Positions 45,301 through 56,035 of a stretch of 64,000 nt of DNA are shown in pieces. This stretch comes from Datisca glomerata. Its lineage: Eukaryota; Streptophyta; Magnoliopsida; Cucurbitales; Datiscaceae. A program made the position numbers and the translations under genes. The DNA is taken from NCBI GenBank assembly GCA_003255025.1, contig QANY01005060.1:434001-498000 (forward strand). Direction: 5' to 3'. Below the pieces are notes generated by a model. That model saw only the letters and a list, made by a program, of their open reading frames with translations, was not told the origin of the DNA and made no database searches. Positions within the stretch are counted from its first letter, which is position 1; each line of letters begins with the position of its first letter.

Positions 45301-48019
45301 AGTGGTTGATGATAAATGCAATTTACAATTGACATACTGATCTCATAAAGGAAATAAAGAGAACAGAACTCTTTCAGGTAATTGAGGCTGATGTTCAACC
45401 TAGTGATCTTTGTACACGTCGGGATTATGCTCGTTGGTTGGTTTCTTCAAGCAGTGCTCTTTCAAGGTATAAATTTCTCTATGACTCTAATTTTCTTAGG
45501 AATTTACAAAACTGATACATCAGGTTATAACCTGCAATCTTTAATGCTTGTCAAACTGTTCAGTGATGTGAGAGGTTTCTCTACAGGAACACAATTTCAA
45601 AAGTATACCCAGCAATGTATATTGAGAATGTTACTGAGCTTGCTTTTGATGATATTACGCCCGAAGACCCTGATTTTCCATCCATTCAAGGTGAAGAAAG
45701 GATAACGGATTTTCGAGTGATATCATTATCAGCAAGAATATTTCTTTTGGCGTACAGGACTTCTTTGATGATATTTCTATTTTTTTTTTTGGTTTCAGGC
45801 TTGGCAGAAGCTGGACTTATATCAAGCAAGCTTTCAAGACGTGATATGCTATCTTCTTTAGATGAAGACCAGGGTCCATTTTATTTCTCCCCCGCAAGGT
45901 TATTTCACCAATTTCTATCATATGCTCTTAACTTCTCTTCTCAATAATAATTTCCTACTACCTCCATGAATTTTTCTATTTATGATATAATACCATAAAC
46001 ATGGCTGATATTCTCGCGCTACCATTATCTCACTAGTTTTCTTACGCTGACCAATTATCTACTGATTCAGCATATAAAAGATTTCATTTTGTTGTTTTTT
46101 GTTTTTCTTTCACTATCAATACATGGACGTATGCTTCCAATTCTTTTTCAGCTACTGATGTCAACAGCTTTGCTTTTGTGTTTGTACATAAACTTACATA
46201 GTTGCATCTTATTGGTTTTCAGATTTACTATATAAATCTAGAAATAGAACACTAATTCATTTTTTTCTTCCCTGTATTACATACTGCAGTCCCTTATCAC
46301 GTCAAGATCTTGTGAGTTGGAAGATGGCCCTCGAGAAAAGGCAGCTACCAGAGGCTGACAGAAAGGTTCTACTTACGTGAAGCTTGGTTAACTGCAGCAA
46401 TATCCATACTTTAGTAGTTCAGCATTTCTCAAATTTTAACCTTTGTGATGTGCAGATACTCCATAAAGTTTCTGGTTTTATAGACATTGATAGGATACAT
46501 CCTGATGCTTGTCCTGCACTTGTTGCTGACCTCTCTCTAGGAGAACAAGGGATAATAGCTCTTGCATTTGGTGAGTCATATTCACTTATAATTTGTAACT
46601 CTTTGCTTTTTTTTTGCAAGTTTAATAATTTGTACCTCTTTGCTTATAAGGTTATACAAGATTGTTCCAGCCAGATAAGCCTGTAACCAAAGCCCAGGCT
46701 GCCATTGCTCTCTCAACTGGTGAGGCAGCTGACATTGTGAGCGAGGAGCTTGCACGCATTGAAGCAGAATCAATAGCAGAAAATGCTGTAGCAGCACATA
46801 GCGCTTTAGTAGCTCAGGTTGAGAAAGATGTCAACGCAAGCTTTGAAAAAGAACTCTCTATTGAAAGAGAAAAGATTGATGCTGTGGAGAAAATGGCTGA
46901 AGAAGCAAGGAAAGAATTGGAAAGATTAAGATCGGAGAGGGAAAAAGATCAAATTTCCTTGATGAAGGAACGTGCCACAGTTGAATCAGAAATGGAAGTT
47001 CTTTCAAGATTAAGGAGTGAGGTGGAGCAGCAGTTACAAAGCCTTATGAGTAACAAGGTAGAGATATCATATGAGAAAGAAAGAATTAGCAAACTTAGAA
47101 AAGAAGCTGAAATCGAAAATCAGGAGATTACCCGCTTGGAATATGAGCTAGACGTTGAGAGAAAAGCTTTGTCTATGGCCAGGTAATAATGTATATGTTT
47201 GTTTCTCTGGGAAATTTTTTGCCATTTGCATGCGAATGCGAGTAGCTCCAAAGTATATATTGTTTGGTTCAAGTCATATTATCAATGTTAAATGTTGCTA
47301 TTACAACTGGATGGTTCAAGCTACTAATTGCTGCTGCGTTGACTAGAAAATTTAAAGAACATGATGTAATTTTAATCTTGCAAGCATTGAATATATTCTG
47401 CACAAACTAATTGGATCAACTCTAATTTACATCGAAACTAGTTTCACCTTTCTTGTCAACCATATTTATGTGAAGACCCCGCTGCCCATTTTAAGTTGTG
47501 TGCCATACTCAAATCTCGTCTTGCAGGGCTTGGGCTGAGGACGAAGCAAAAAAGGCAAGAGAACAAGCAAAAGCACTTGAGGAGGCCAGAGATCGGTGGG
47601 AGAGGCATGGCATCAAAGTTGTCGTTGATGATGATCTCCGTGAACAAGAATCAGCCGGTGTTACTTGGCTTGAAGCTGGTAAGCAGTACTCAGTTGAAGG
47701 AACTGTTAACAGGGCAGAAAACTTGATGGACAAGCTCAAGGCTATGGCTGCAGATCTAAGAGGAAAGTCTAGAGATGTAATTAATATCATAATCCAGAAG
47801 ATAGCTTCACTGATATCAAATTTGAAGCAATGGGCTTCCAATACTGGAAAGCAGGCTGAAGAACTAAAAAATGTAGCTGTTTCAAAAGCCAGTAGAACAG
47901 CAACTGAGCTGCAGCAAAGCACGTCGGAGTTAAGCTCGGTTGTAAAGGAAAGGACAGAGCGACTTGTGGGAGATTGCCGGGAAGGAGTTGAAAAACTTGC
48001 ACAAAAGTTCAGGACATAA
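42344..48019 (+). CDS. Chloroplast-targeted SLH-domain, coiled-coil membrane protein
   Basis: Ten exons: 42344-42635, 43319-43405, 43646-44622, 45378-45466, 45587-45690, 45799-45898, 46290-46365, 46456-46570, 46651-47182, 47527-48019, giving 954 codons plus stop. I use ATG 42344 (MASTTATWSPSSLQLRL), because the frame upstream has no ATG. The N-terminus is Ser/Thr/Arg-rich like a plastid transit peptide. Exon 2 encodes one membrane segment (GFVGMGVAGLILVTGISFAA, about residues 98-118). Exon 3 is a long acidic, Ser-rich linker. Exons 4-9 encode S-layer-homology-like sequence (RRDYARWLVSSSSALSR, AFDDITPEDPDFPSIQGLAE, GLISSKLSRRD, RLFQPDKPVTKAQAAIALST; about 452-640). A long coiled coil follows (about 660-800), then an amphipathic apolipoprotein-like C-terminus. 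It resembles Arabidopsis At5g23890/At5g52410 proteins (from memory). Molecular role unknown; cell-envelope anchoring as in cyanobacterial SLH proteins is only inference. Confidence 0.92.
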
Positions 48020-48425
48020 CTCTCCTCTCTTTAGTAGAGTAATTTTTTTTTGACTGGTTAGTCAGAGATGTACTTTATATTTTATTTTAGTAAAAGCGGG
48101 CAAAAATAAAAAAGACAAGTACTTTGCGAATTTGCAAGGTTATATCTTGCTACTCTAAAGAGAATTTTGTTATAAGGTGAAACATCAGAAAGCATATTGA
48201 ATAAGATATGTTTTGAACACGCTTATACAAATATGGAGATTGTAATTTTTTTTGTGGAAATATGAGAATTGTTAATAAATTCACTAAAACATCTCTCGAA
48301 TCTTTTAAGTCGTCTCTTTCATAAAATCATTCAATCCTATTGGAAATTAAAAGAGAACATATAAGAGGTTTTACTATTTAACCAATTTCTATTTCCTTTC
48401 CCTTTCATTATTCTCTTTTATCATC

Positions 48426-48512
48426 TTGAGATTAATTGTCACACTAGCTAAGTTTTGAGATTAATTGTCACAATAGTTAAGTTTTGAGATTAATTGTCAC
48501 AATAGTTAAGTC
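48426..48512. repeat. 29-bp unit repeated three times between convergent genes
   Basis: TTGAGATTAATTGTCACAAT plus AGTTAAGTT begins at 48426, 48455 and 48484; the first copy differs at two positions. It lies between the 3' ends of the SLH gene and the L36 gene. Confidence 0.93.
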
Positions 48513-48746
48513 CTTACACTCATAGTATCTATAATTGACTTTGCTGAATCCTAAAACCAAATGGAAGACAAACAGTGCAAAATAAAGATGTATCGGCACA
48601 AGGTGACTGCCGAGAAAATTAGTCGCAAGACCAAAACCCTGCAGGGCCTGCACTACCTAAACACAAGGTTCTATGAAAAATTCGCTTACAAATAATAAAA
48701 ACAAGGTCATTCTCTAACGAAAGTTTTAAATGAAAAGCAAAAGCCT

Positions 48747-49574
48747 TATTTCTTCTTCTCGTGACCACCTCCACCGGCCCTGCATACAAAATTTTACAGG
48801 GACAACGTTAGAAATTGTCATTATATTCGGTAAGGGCTGAGCAGAGAATAATAACACATTCAAAACTCAATTTGCAAGGTTATTCACATACATGGCTATT
48901 AAAGGAAACAGATGTCTTCTAAAATTACCTCATCTTGCGGAGAACATTGGACATCTCTTCACGCTTCTTCTTGGCCCTCTTGTGTGTTCCCAACTTTCTC
49001 TTAGCTACTTTTAGAGCACGCTTGTCCTTGCCAACTTTAAGAAGCTCAGTAATCCTCTTTTCATAAGGTGCAAAACCAGCAACTTCTCGGATCAAGCTTC
49101 TAACAAAGTTAACCCTTTTACTGGATTTCTACATAAAATCAACCACCTCCATAGAGTAAGCTATCGGCCACCATTCTACCATGTAGGATCTTAGATCTAG
49201 AACTACGTTCATGATTAACAATGAAACGCGGTTTTGAAGTTATAATTGATATTGATAATCTAAAAATTGACAATCTTAAATATTGATCATCACAAAATAC
49301 AACTGTGAGATGCTCAAGAGTTCTCCATTTGATTAAATTAATTATCATTTATTCCTCCAAAAAATTGAATCACAAATACCGAGACCCGAAATACAGATTT
49401 GGAACAAACCATTATCAATATGCATTGGGACGATGCTTAAATATTCACTTCCAAGAAATATTGCAAACTTACTCCTTTGCGCTCAGAGGGACGGGGAGCC
49501 AATTCTTTCTTCGTGACAATGTGGCCTCTGTTCAGTCCCACAAAGAGACCAGTATTTGGCTGCTTCGGAGCCAT
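48747..49574 (-). CDS. RPL36: 60S ribosomal protein L36 (eL36)
   Basis: Three coding exons on the minus strand, 49574-49473, 49128-48929 and 48780-48747, join in frame to 111 codons plus stop. The protein starts [20 protein letters not shown], continues [53 protein letters not shown], and ends GGGGHEKKK. Length and sequence are those of plant eL36, a small basic protein of the large ribosomal subunit. A 5' untranslated intron is likely: an acceptor TTGAAGCAG sits three bases before the ATG, and a donor lies near 50095-50100 downstream of a short leader exon. Junctions are GT..AG. The gene converges on the SLH gene, their stops being 728 bp apart. Confidence 0.96.
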
Positions 49575-50094
49575 TACCTGCTTCAATAACAGTAGTTCAG
49601 TTTTGTCCATGACCGTCAATCTACAATGAGCAATTATCTTTCCAAAAATACTAGTCATGCTATGAAATCTCGACACAAAAATTAAGGTGAAACTGGTCTC
49701 AACCAAAAGATCCAATCTATACGGTCCAATGTATATGATGGTTAAACAGCGTATACAAAAAAAACAAACTAAATCAGATTACTCTGATACAAAATAAGAG
49801 AAATAACTGACAGAACTATGCAGCAAAGCAAACCATCATAGATGGTCATCTTACAGAACTAAAAAAGACAACTGATGCATCACACTTCCATTACGGGAAT
49901 ACTAAAAAACCTAATAAACGCCGCAAAGAAATTTGGACTGCATCAAAACGGAGAGACGTATTCTTGTTAGACTGGTTAGAAGAGATTGAGAAGCTGGAAC
50001 TAAGGATAATTATATTACTCTAAACGTTTCCCCAGAAGACATCAGTGATCTACAATGTGAACAAAGAAAACAGAAGGGGGCAAGGGTTTCTTAC

Positions 50095-50260
50095 CTACCT
50101 TCTTCAAGATGAATCAGCTCCAACTCCAAGTGCCTAAGTGTGGGGTCGAAGACGAAGATTGCTAGGGTTTTGCAAACGATCCATTTATACCGAATATAGT
50201 TGGGCTTCTAATAAATAGTCAGCAGAGTCCAGTAATACAAAACCCAGCCCAGCATAAGCA
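50095..50260 (-). promoter_or_regulatory. RPL36 leader exon and promoter: TATA, telo-box, site II
   Basis: On the minus strand a TATAAAT box (50189-50183) lies upstream of AAAACCCTAGC (50171-50161), a telo-box. The untranslated first exon follows and ends at a GT donor near 50095-50100. Two TGGGCT site II motifs flank it (about 50203-50208 on the plus strand, 50252-50247 on the minus strand). In plants, telo-box plus site II is the standard promoter pattern of ribosomal protein genes. Confidence 0.8.
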
Positions 50261-50550
50261 CCATGCTTATCAAGCTTAGTCCAAACAGAAATTATAATAA
50301 GGGAGAACAATGAGAATGACGGGAAAAATTAGTGAATTACAAAAAGTCTAAAAAGGCAAAAAATGCCTGGAGTAAGTAATTTTGTTACCAAATTATATAT
50401 GCATAACGTATTTAAATTAATTCAGACTTGTGTAGTTTCAATAACTAAATTAGTTACTCTGGTCGTGTCTGACTATTTTTGTAACTTTTTATTTTTTCCG
50501 TCATTTTTTTAATTTCATACTGGAAAGATGATTTTTTTTATCATTTTCCG

Positions 50551-51326
50551 TTGTAATAATTGACGCACTTGTTTAGCAACAGTTCTCATCTAAAAAAGTA
50601 TATTTTGAGATTCAATTTTTATAAATGGAGGCTGTAAATATTGATGAGTAATTTTATATGAATTAAGTTATTGATTAAGTTTTAAACGATTATATGATGT
50701 GTCAATCATTCATATTTGATATTTTATAACTCATTAAAATTATTCAGTTAATTAATCTATGAATGATTGACATATTATTTTATCACTTAAGTCTCGGTCA
50801 ATAACTTAGTCGATGTGGATCTACTCAAATTTTATTGTCTTTGATAGCAATAAATATTAAAAATTATAGTTCTGAACTTTTAGATAAATATTCACCTGAT
50901 CACTTAAAACTTGGTCACCTTAATTATTCTTTTATCTATTGTATAGAAGTATATAAGTATAGAGAGATATAAATATGATTATAGATTCAGGTTAGCTAGT
51001 TTAGTTATCCCTAAACCTAATGAATGGTATATAGGTGCAATCTAGTTAGGGATATTAGCATTTTGCTTTTCTTACTCTTTGTTGTCTGGTTAGAATTTTT
51101 CTTACTCTTTGCAATATTTTTTGTCATTCTCCTAATCTCTAACTTTGGTGTTGTTGAAGTTTATTTTCTGACAGAAATGAATTTCATTAAGCTTTTGCAA
51201 TTTTAAATAATTACAAATGTTATTTGAAATTGCTGCCTAATTACGATGTAAATGTTAAATAATGATTACAAAAATCAGCTTATTCAGAAAGTAACACAAA
51301 ATTTGAAATTACCGCCTAATTACGGT
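50551..51326. repeat. Repeat X, copy 1 (about 780 bp)
   Basis: Begins TTGTAATAATTGACGCACTT and ends CTAATTACGGT. It matches 53036-53841 almost throughout, and its first 370 bp match 59452-59821. It contains a 153-bp foldback element and no gene; the 60-codon frame at 51024 is not supported. Confidence 0.88.
50660..50812. mobile_element. 153-bp foldback MITE-like element inside repeat X
   Basis: The left arm GAATTAAGTTATTGATTAAG...GTCAATCATTC and the right arm, inverted, GACTAAGTTATTGACCGAGA...GTCAATCATTC, pair over about 50 bp. The same 153-bp unit is at 53169-53321 and 59585-59737. Confidence 0.75.
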
Positions 51327-51828
51327 AAGGGAAATAAGCTCCAAGTCTTTTGAGGCATTAAGGCTTTATATTCATCGTTTATGGTTTGAACCCACACTAA
51401 ACTCTTACTGGAAGCACTATAAGAAGTGAGTTCTATCAAGGAAGAAAGAATAGAAGAAACATGCAAGACCTTTTTCTTGATTTCGTGAGCAACCTGATTC
51501 CAGTGGGAGAAATAGTTTCAGTGGGTAAAGTAAAGTGATAGTACTAGGATTTATGGTCCCGAAAGTGATGCTATGATTCAAATCGGTGGTGTTAACAGAT
51601 TGACTAGAAACAGGCTAATTATGCTAAAAACTGATTAATCAAATTAAAGGTGCAACTAAAAAGGAGCAAGATTACACACACATACACTCAACATATCAAA
51701 TCCATTGCTGGAAATTTCTTTTTGAAGTCCTCTCTCCATAATATGACAAAAACAAGAATAAATTACGAGACAACAAAACAATCAAGAATGGGCTGGAGGA
51801 TATGCAAGCTTCCACTCGAGACTAAATG

Positions 51829-51842
51829 TTAAACTTAATTTG
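51829..51842 (-). terminator. Plant snRNA 3' box, U2 copy 1
   Basis: The minus strand reads CAAATTAAGTTTAA immediately after the RNA 3' end, fitting the plant 3'-end formation signal CA(N)3-10AGTNNAA. Confidence 0.8.
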
Positions 51843-52038
51843 GAGAGGCGCGCCAGGCCCAAGCAGTATTGCAAGGCTTGGGCGACGCATGAGAATCCCA
51901 GTAGCAAGCTACTGTACTGAACCCTCCCTCTTAAAAAATTAATTTAATATCATGTGAATCAATGATCCACGTATCAGATATTAAACTGATAAGAACAGAT
52001 ACTACACTTGATCTTAGCCAAAAGGCCGAGAAAGGTAT
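51843..52038 (-). ncRNA. U2: U2 spliceosomal snRNA, copy 1
   Basis: The minus strand from 52038 reads ATACCTTTCTCGGCCTTTTG, then GCTAAGATCAAGTGTAGTAT, the invariant 5' end of U2. The branch-point-recognition GTAGTA lies at RNA positions 34-39 (52005-52000). The stem-loop IIa region, the Sm site AATTTTTTAA (51940-51931) and two 3' hairpins (CAGTAGCTTGCTACTG; GCCCAAGC...GCTTGGGC) follow. The length of about 196 nt is that of plant U2. U2 base-pairs with the intron branch point and is the core of the U2 snRNP. USE, TATA and 3' box are all present, so it is likely transcribed by RNA polymerase II. Confidence 0.97.
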
Positions 52039-52064
52039 GAGTTGATCCTCTCTGAGTGACTTCA

Positions 52065-52114
52065 TTTTATATCAGCTTTCTCGCTTCCCTCTGTACACCT
52101 TACCGATGTGGGAC
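52065..52114 (-). promoter_or_regulatory. U2 copy 1 promoter: USE and TATA box
   Basis: The minus strand has GTCCCACATCG (52114-52104), the plant snRNA upstream sequence element. Then, 32-33 bp further, TATAAAA (52071-52065), about 27 bp before the RNA start. The spacing of about 33 bp is that of polymerase II snRNA genes; polymerase III types are about one helical turn shorter. Confidence 0.92.
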
Positions 52115-53035
52115 TAATAGCTGCCTGCATAAAAGCAAAGGCAACAGAACTATACAACACCGGTATAGTACAAATGGGATAGTAAGGGTTCAAAGTTTTT
52201 TCAAACGGTGGTTCAAAACAAAAAAGTTTTTTCAAACGTACCAATTTAGATTTTTTTAAACTACCAATTTAGATTTAATTCTAGATATATCTTAATAACA
52301 TCTAAGAATAATATTCAGTTTTCCTATATTCTTTAATTATGATATCACAATTTTATTCACACACTTTCATTTAATAATTCATATTGGACTATTTTATCTA
52401 AAAAATCTACATACATTGATAGTTATTTTTCTCATTTTTATTACTTTTAACTAGAATTTATTATGTGCAACACACATTGTGTAAAGTTATTTTTTAAATT
52501 TCTCATTCGCCTAATGAAATATCAAATATATAAGATGAAATAATTGACTAATTAAATTATTTCATAAGTTAATTAAACCTTCTAATATCACATACATAAT
52601 TGATAAGATGAGTTGTACTTAAGATATCGTCGAGCCATACTTTTCTTAATTCTCGTAAATTTATAACCTTGACAAAAAAGATACTCTCAAATTATCAATA
52701 AAAGATTATCAATATATGAGTTACTTATTTCTTATCTTGTATATTAAAATATGCTTCATTTTGACCAGAACAGTTCTACACTGATAAAATTATAGACGAA
52801 ATTTTAATTAAATTAAATAACATTCAATATCATAAATTAACTTATTAAATTATAATTTTCGTTTTGTGAAACTTTGGGTTCGAGAACATGTGAGAAGGAA
52901 AGACGCAGCTTACTTGTCATGAGTACGATACCACAAAGTGTTGCTTCAGAAATGATCAGAAATCATCTGAGAGTTTTCTCCCACTTTCTGGCAACAATTC
53001 TTCTTTCCTTCTCCCCAAACAGTCACCAGCTTTCA

Positions 53036-53841
53036 TTGTAATAATTGACGCACTTGTTTAGCAACATTTCTCATCTAAAAACGTATATTTTGAGATTCAT
53101 TTTTTATATATGGAGGCTGTAAATATTGAGGAGTAATTCTATACCGGTTAAGTTTTAAATTATTAAATGAATTAAGTTATTGATTAAGTTTTAGATAATT
53201 AAATGATGTGTCAAACATTCATATATTGATATTTTATAACTCAATAAAATTATTCAGTAAATTAGTCTATGAATGATTGACACGTAATTTTATCACTTAA
53301 GTCTCGGTCAATAACTTAGTCGGTGTGGAGCTATTCAAATTTTATTGTCATTATTAGCAATAAATATTAAAAATTCATAGTACTGAACTTTTAGATAAAT
53401 ATTCACTTGATCACTTAAAACTTAGTCACCCTAATTATTCTTTTATCTATTGTATAGAAGTATATAAGTATAGAGAGATATAAATATGATTATAGATTTA
53501 GGTTAGCTAGTTTAGTTATCCCTAAACCTAATGAATGGTATATAGGTGCAATCTAGTTAGGGATATTAGCATTTTGCTTTTCTTACTCTTTGTTGTCAGG
53601 TTAGAATTTTTCTTACTTACTCTTTGCAATATTTTTTGTCGTTCTCCTAATCTCTAACTTTGGTGTTGTTGAAGTTTATTTTCTGAAAGAAATGAATTTC
53701 ATTAAGCTTTTGCAATTTTAAATAATTACAAATGTTATTTGAAATTGCTGCCTAATTACGATGTAAATGTTAAATAATGATTACAAAAATCAGCTTATTC
53801 AGAAAGTAACACAAAATTTGAAATTGCTGCCTAATTACGGT
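53036..53841. repeat. Repeat X, copy 2
   Basis: Matches 50551-51326 with minor indels. Its first part is also the end of the U2-bearing duplication. The foldback element lies at 53169-53321. No gene. Confidence 0.88.
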
Positions 53842-54849
53842 GCAGATTTTTAAAATTTTTGGACTTTATGAATATTATTAGAATTCTGTTGAAATGCTTA
53901 TTTTTTATTGTCTGGAATAATCTTTTGACAATATAAGTATTTTCTTTTGCTTTCTCTCTCATGTTATTTTTATTTGTATATATAATCTTCCTAGATCTAA
54001 ATATAATCTGAACGCAGTCTCATAAATAATTAGCTTTGTTTTCAAAAAGAAGTTTGAAATAATAACTTAAGAAATTATAATGATATGTGCTAAACCTGGA
54101 AGCTGATGTATTTGTACTCAACTTCTCTTCATTTCATTCTTGTTTTCCCATGAACTAAAAATGATAGAGAAAAGGAAGTAAGGTAGATAATATTTAAACG
54201 TTCACACACACAAAAAAAAGGTTATTTATAAGACAAAGTATCATAGAGTAAATTAGGTAGTTATTAATCATAGAGTAGAGATAATTTTTTTTATCATTTT
54301 ACTGAAGAGAAAAGATAGTTATTATGGGATAAATTGCAGTTTATATCCAGTAACTATTCTTTTTATTTATAGGACAAATTCTTCGAGAATTTGCAACTTC
54401 GAAAAAAACTACAATTTTTAAAATTTTAAACTTAGGGCCCAATGTGTTTTAAGTTCTGGGAAGTTAAAAAATATGTTATAAGGAGTCAGTTTAAAAAAGG
54501 CAAGCCACTTTTGAAATTGTAAAAATGGACGAAATTTTGAAATTTTCAGAAATTTTGGCGATTTTCAAAAATATTTTATGTACATGTTGCATTTAACGTT
54601 TGAAACTTAAGTAACAAGTAGTCTGTACTAGTGGTGGTTCATAGATTGCTACTAATATTTATATAAATAATTAATTCATCAAACAAAAAATATAAATTTT
54701 ATTTACTTTAAATAAGTAAATGATGTACATCCTGTTCAGTGATTTTTTTTGCCATACTTACAGAACAAGCCTCATTTTCGGTCATTTATTATTCACAAAT
54801 ACGAAATGACCTTAGTGATGATAATTGTTATTGGTTGACAGGGAGCATC
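53842..54849. other. AT-rich DNA upstream of the F-box pseudogene
   Basis: No gene or repeat recognised. It may contain the former promoter of the F-box gene. Confidence 0.4.
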
Positions 54850-55927
54850 ATGGGGTTAGATTCTAAATGGGCATGGCTTCCTCAAGAGATCCTTGACATG
54901 ATATTAGAGAAGCTAACTCCAGTTACTGATTATTTAAGCTTCAGAGTTGTATGTAAGTATTGGTACTTCATAGCCAATGTCAGAAGCAATTCCGAAAGAG
55001 CTGGTGCAATAAACAATTTCCACTCCTTGTGATTCGCACTATTGACAATCAGAGATTCAAACGTAGTTTATACAATGTGACCAACAATAAAACCCATGAC
55101 TTTCAATTATCATTGGATTACGACAAGAGGTGTTCTAATTTTTCTCATGGATGGTTAGCCACTGTTGACTTGAACATGGTGATTACTCTCACCAATCCTT
55201 TTTCAAATCACATGATTAGGTTTTCAAAAATAAGGGAGTATGACGGTGATGAGTCAGATCAGTATAAACATCAAATTATTAATGTAATTATGTCTGAGGA
55301 CTTGTTTTTGTCACTTGATGATTACGAGGTTGTGACAATATATTATAGTGATATTAAATTTGTCTACATAAAATCAGGCGATGAATCTTGGACGTATGTA
55401 GATGACTCTTGGATGAATCTTGGCGCTATTTTCTACAAGGGCTTACTTTATGTTGTGAATAATAATGGAAAAGCTGCATCACTTGATTTCATAATACCGT
55501 TGATGATGAAAATAGTTTAAGAGTTGGTTACACGATAAAACATGGAATATGCTATTACGACATATAATGTGGAATCATCAATGGGAGATCTATTGCAATC
55601 TTGAAGATCTATGGGAAATGATATAATGGTACATACAAGATATACAAGCTTCGAACTTCTGAAAGAAGAGGCGTGAAAAAGTGGAGTAAGATGAAGAGCA
55701 TGGGGAAGATGCACTATTCTTGGGCGATAATCATTCCATGACAATCATGGCTCCCAATTTCCAAATTGCAAGTCAAACTGCATATAATTTACGGACGATT
55801 ACTATCATGATGTACATTATGAATCGATGGGGCCTTTTGATATGGAAGCATTGAAGCACACTATACCATGGCTGATTCTCAGAAGCATATGCCTCCTGCT
55901 ATTTGGATTCTTCCACGTCTTAGTTAA
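54850..55927 (+). pseudogene. F-box protein with DUF295 (KIB1-4 beta-propeller) domain, broken
   Basis: The N-terminus MGLDSKWAWLPQEILDMILE followed by KLTPVTDYLSFRVVCKYWY is an F-box, the motif that links substrate receptors to SCF ubiquitin ligases. After residue ~45 the frame shifts (near 54985) and continues as FRKSWCNKQFPLLVI to a stop at 55518-55520, with GWLATVDLNMVITLTNPFS typical of DUF295. Beyond the stop, further DUF295 signatures appear in other frames (LFLGDNHSMT near 55715; AIWILPRLS ending at 55927). Two or more frameshifts and stops make it a pseudogene or, less likely, a sequencing-error-damaged gene. Usual family length is about 350-400 residues, which the span would accommodate. 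Confidence 0.85.
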
Positions 55928-56035
55928 TTCCCTTTGTTAATTATGACATCGAACAATTTTAATTTATTTGGTATTTCTATCTTCTTTTTACAATCTTTAT
56001 GCAATGATGTTGATTGTGTCATTAATGTGAATTTG

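Larger units (their letters stand above)
51327..53405. repeat. U2-bearing segmental duplication, copy 1
   Basis: Collinear with 57672-59821. The first 290 bp are a remnant of the copia element's inter-domain region, with about 58-bp and 31-bp deletions relative to copy 2. Then come the U2 gene, its promoter, about 950 bp of AT-rich DNA, and the start of repeat X copy 2. Between 52038 and 53036 the copies look nearly identical. Confidence 0.92.

Noticed and set aside
47509..47922. Minus-strand frame of 137 codons
   Set aside because: Antisense of the last exon of the SLH gene.
52056..52259. Frames over the U2 promoters (also 58472-58675)
   Set aside because: They cover the USE and TATA region and exist only because the promoter is duplicated.
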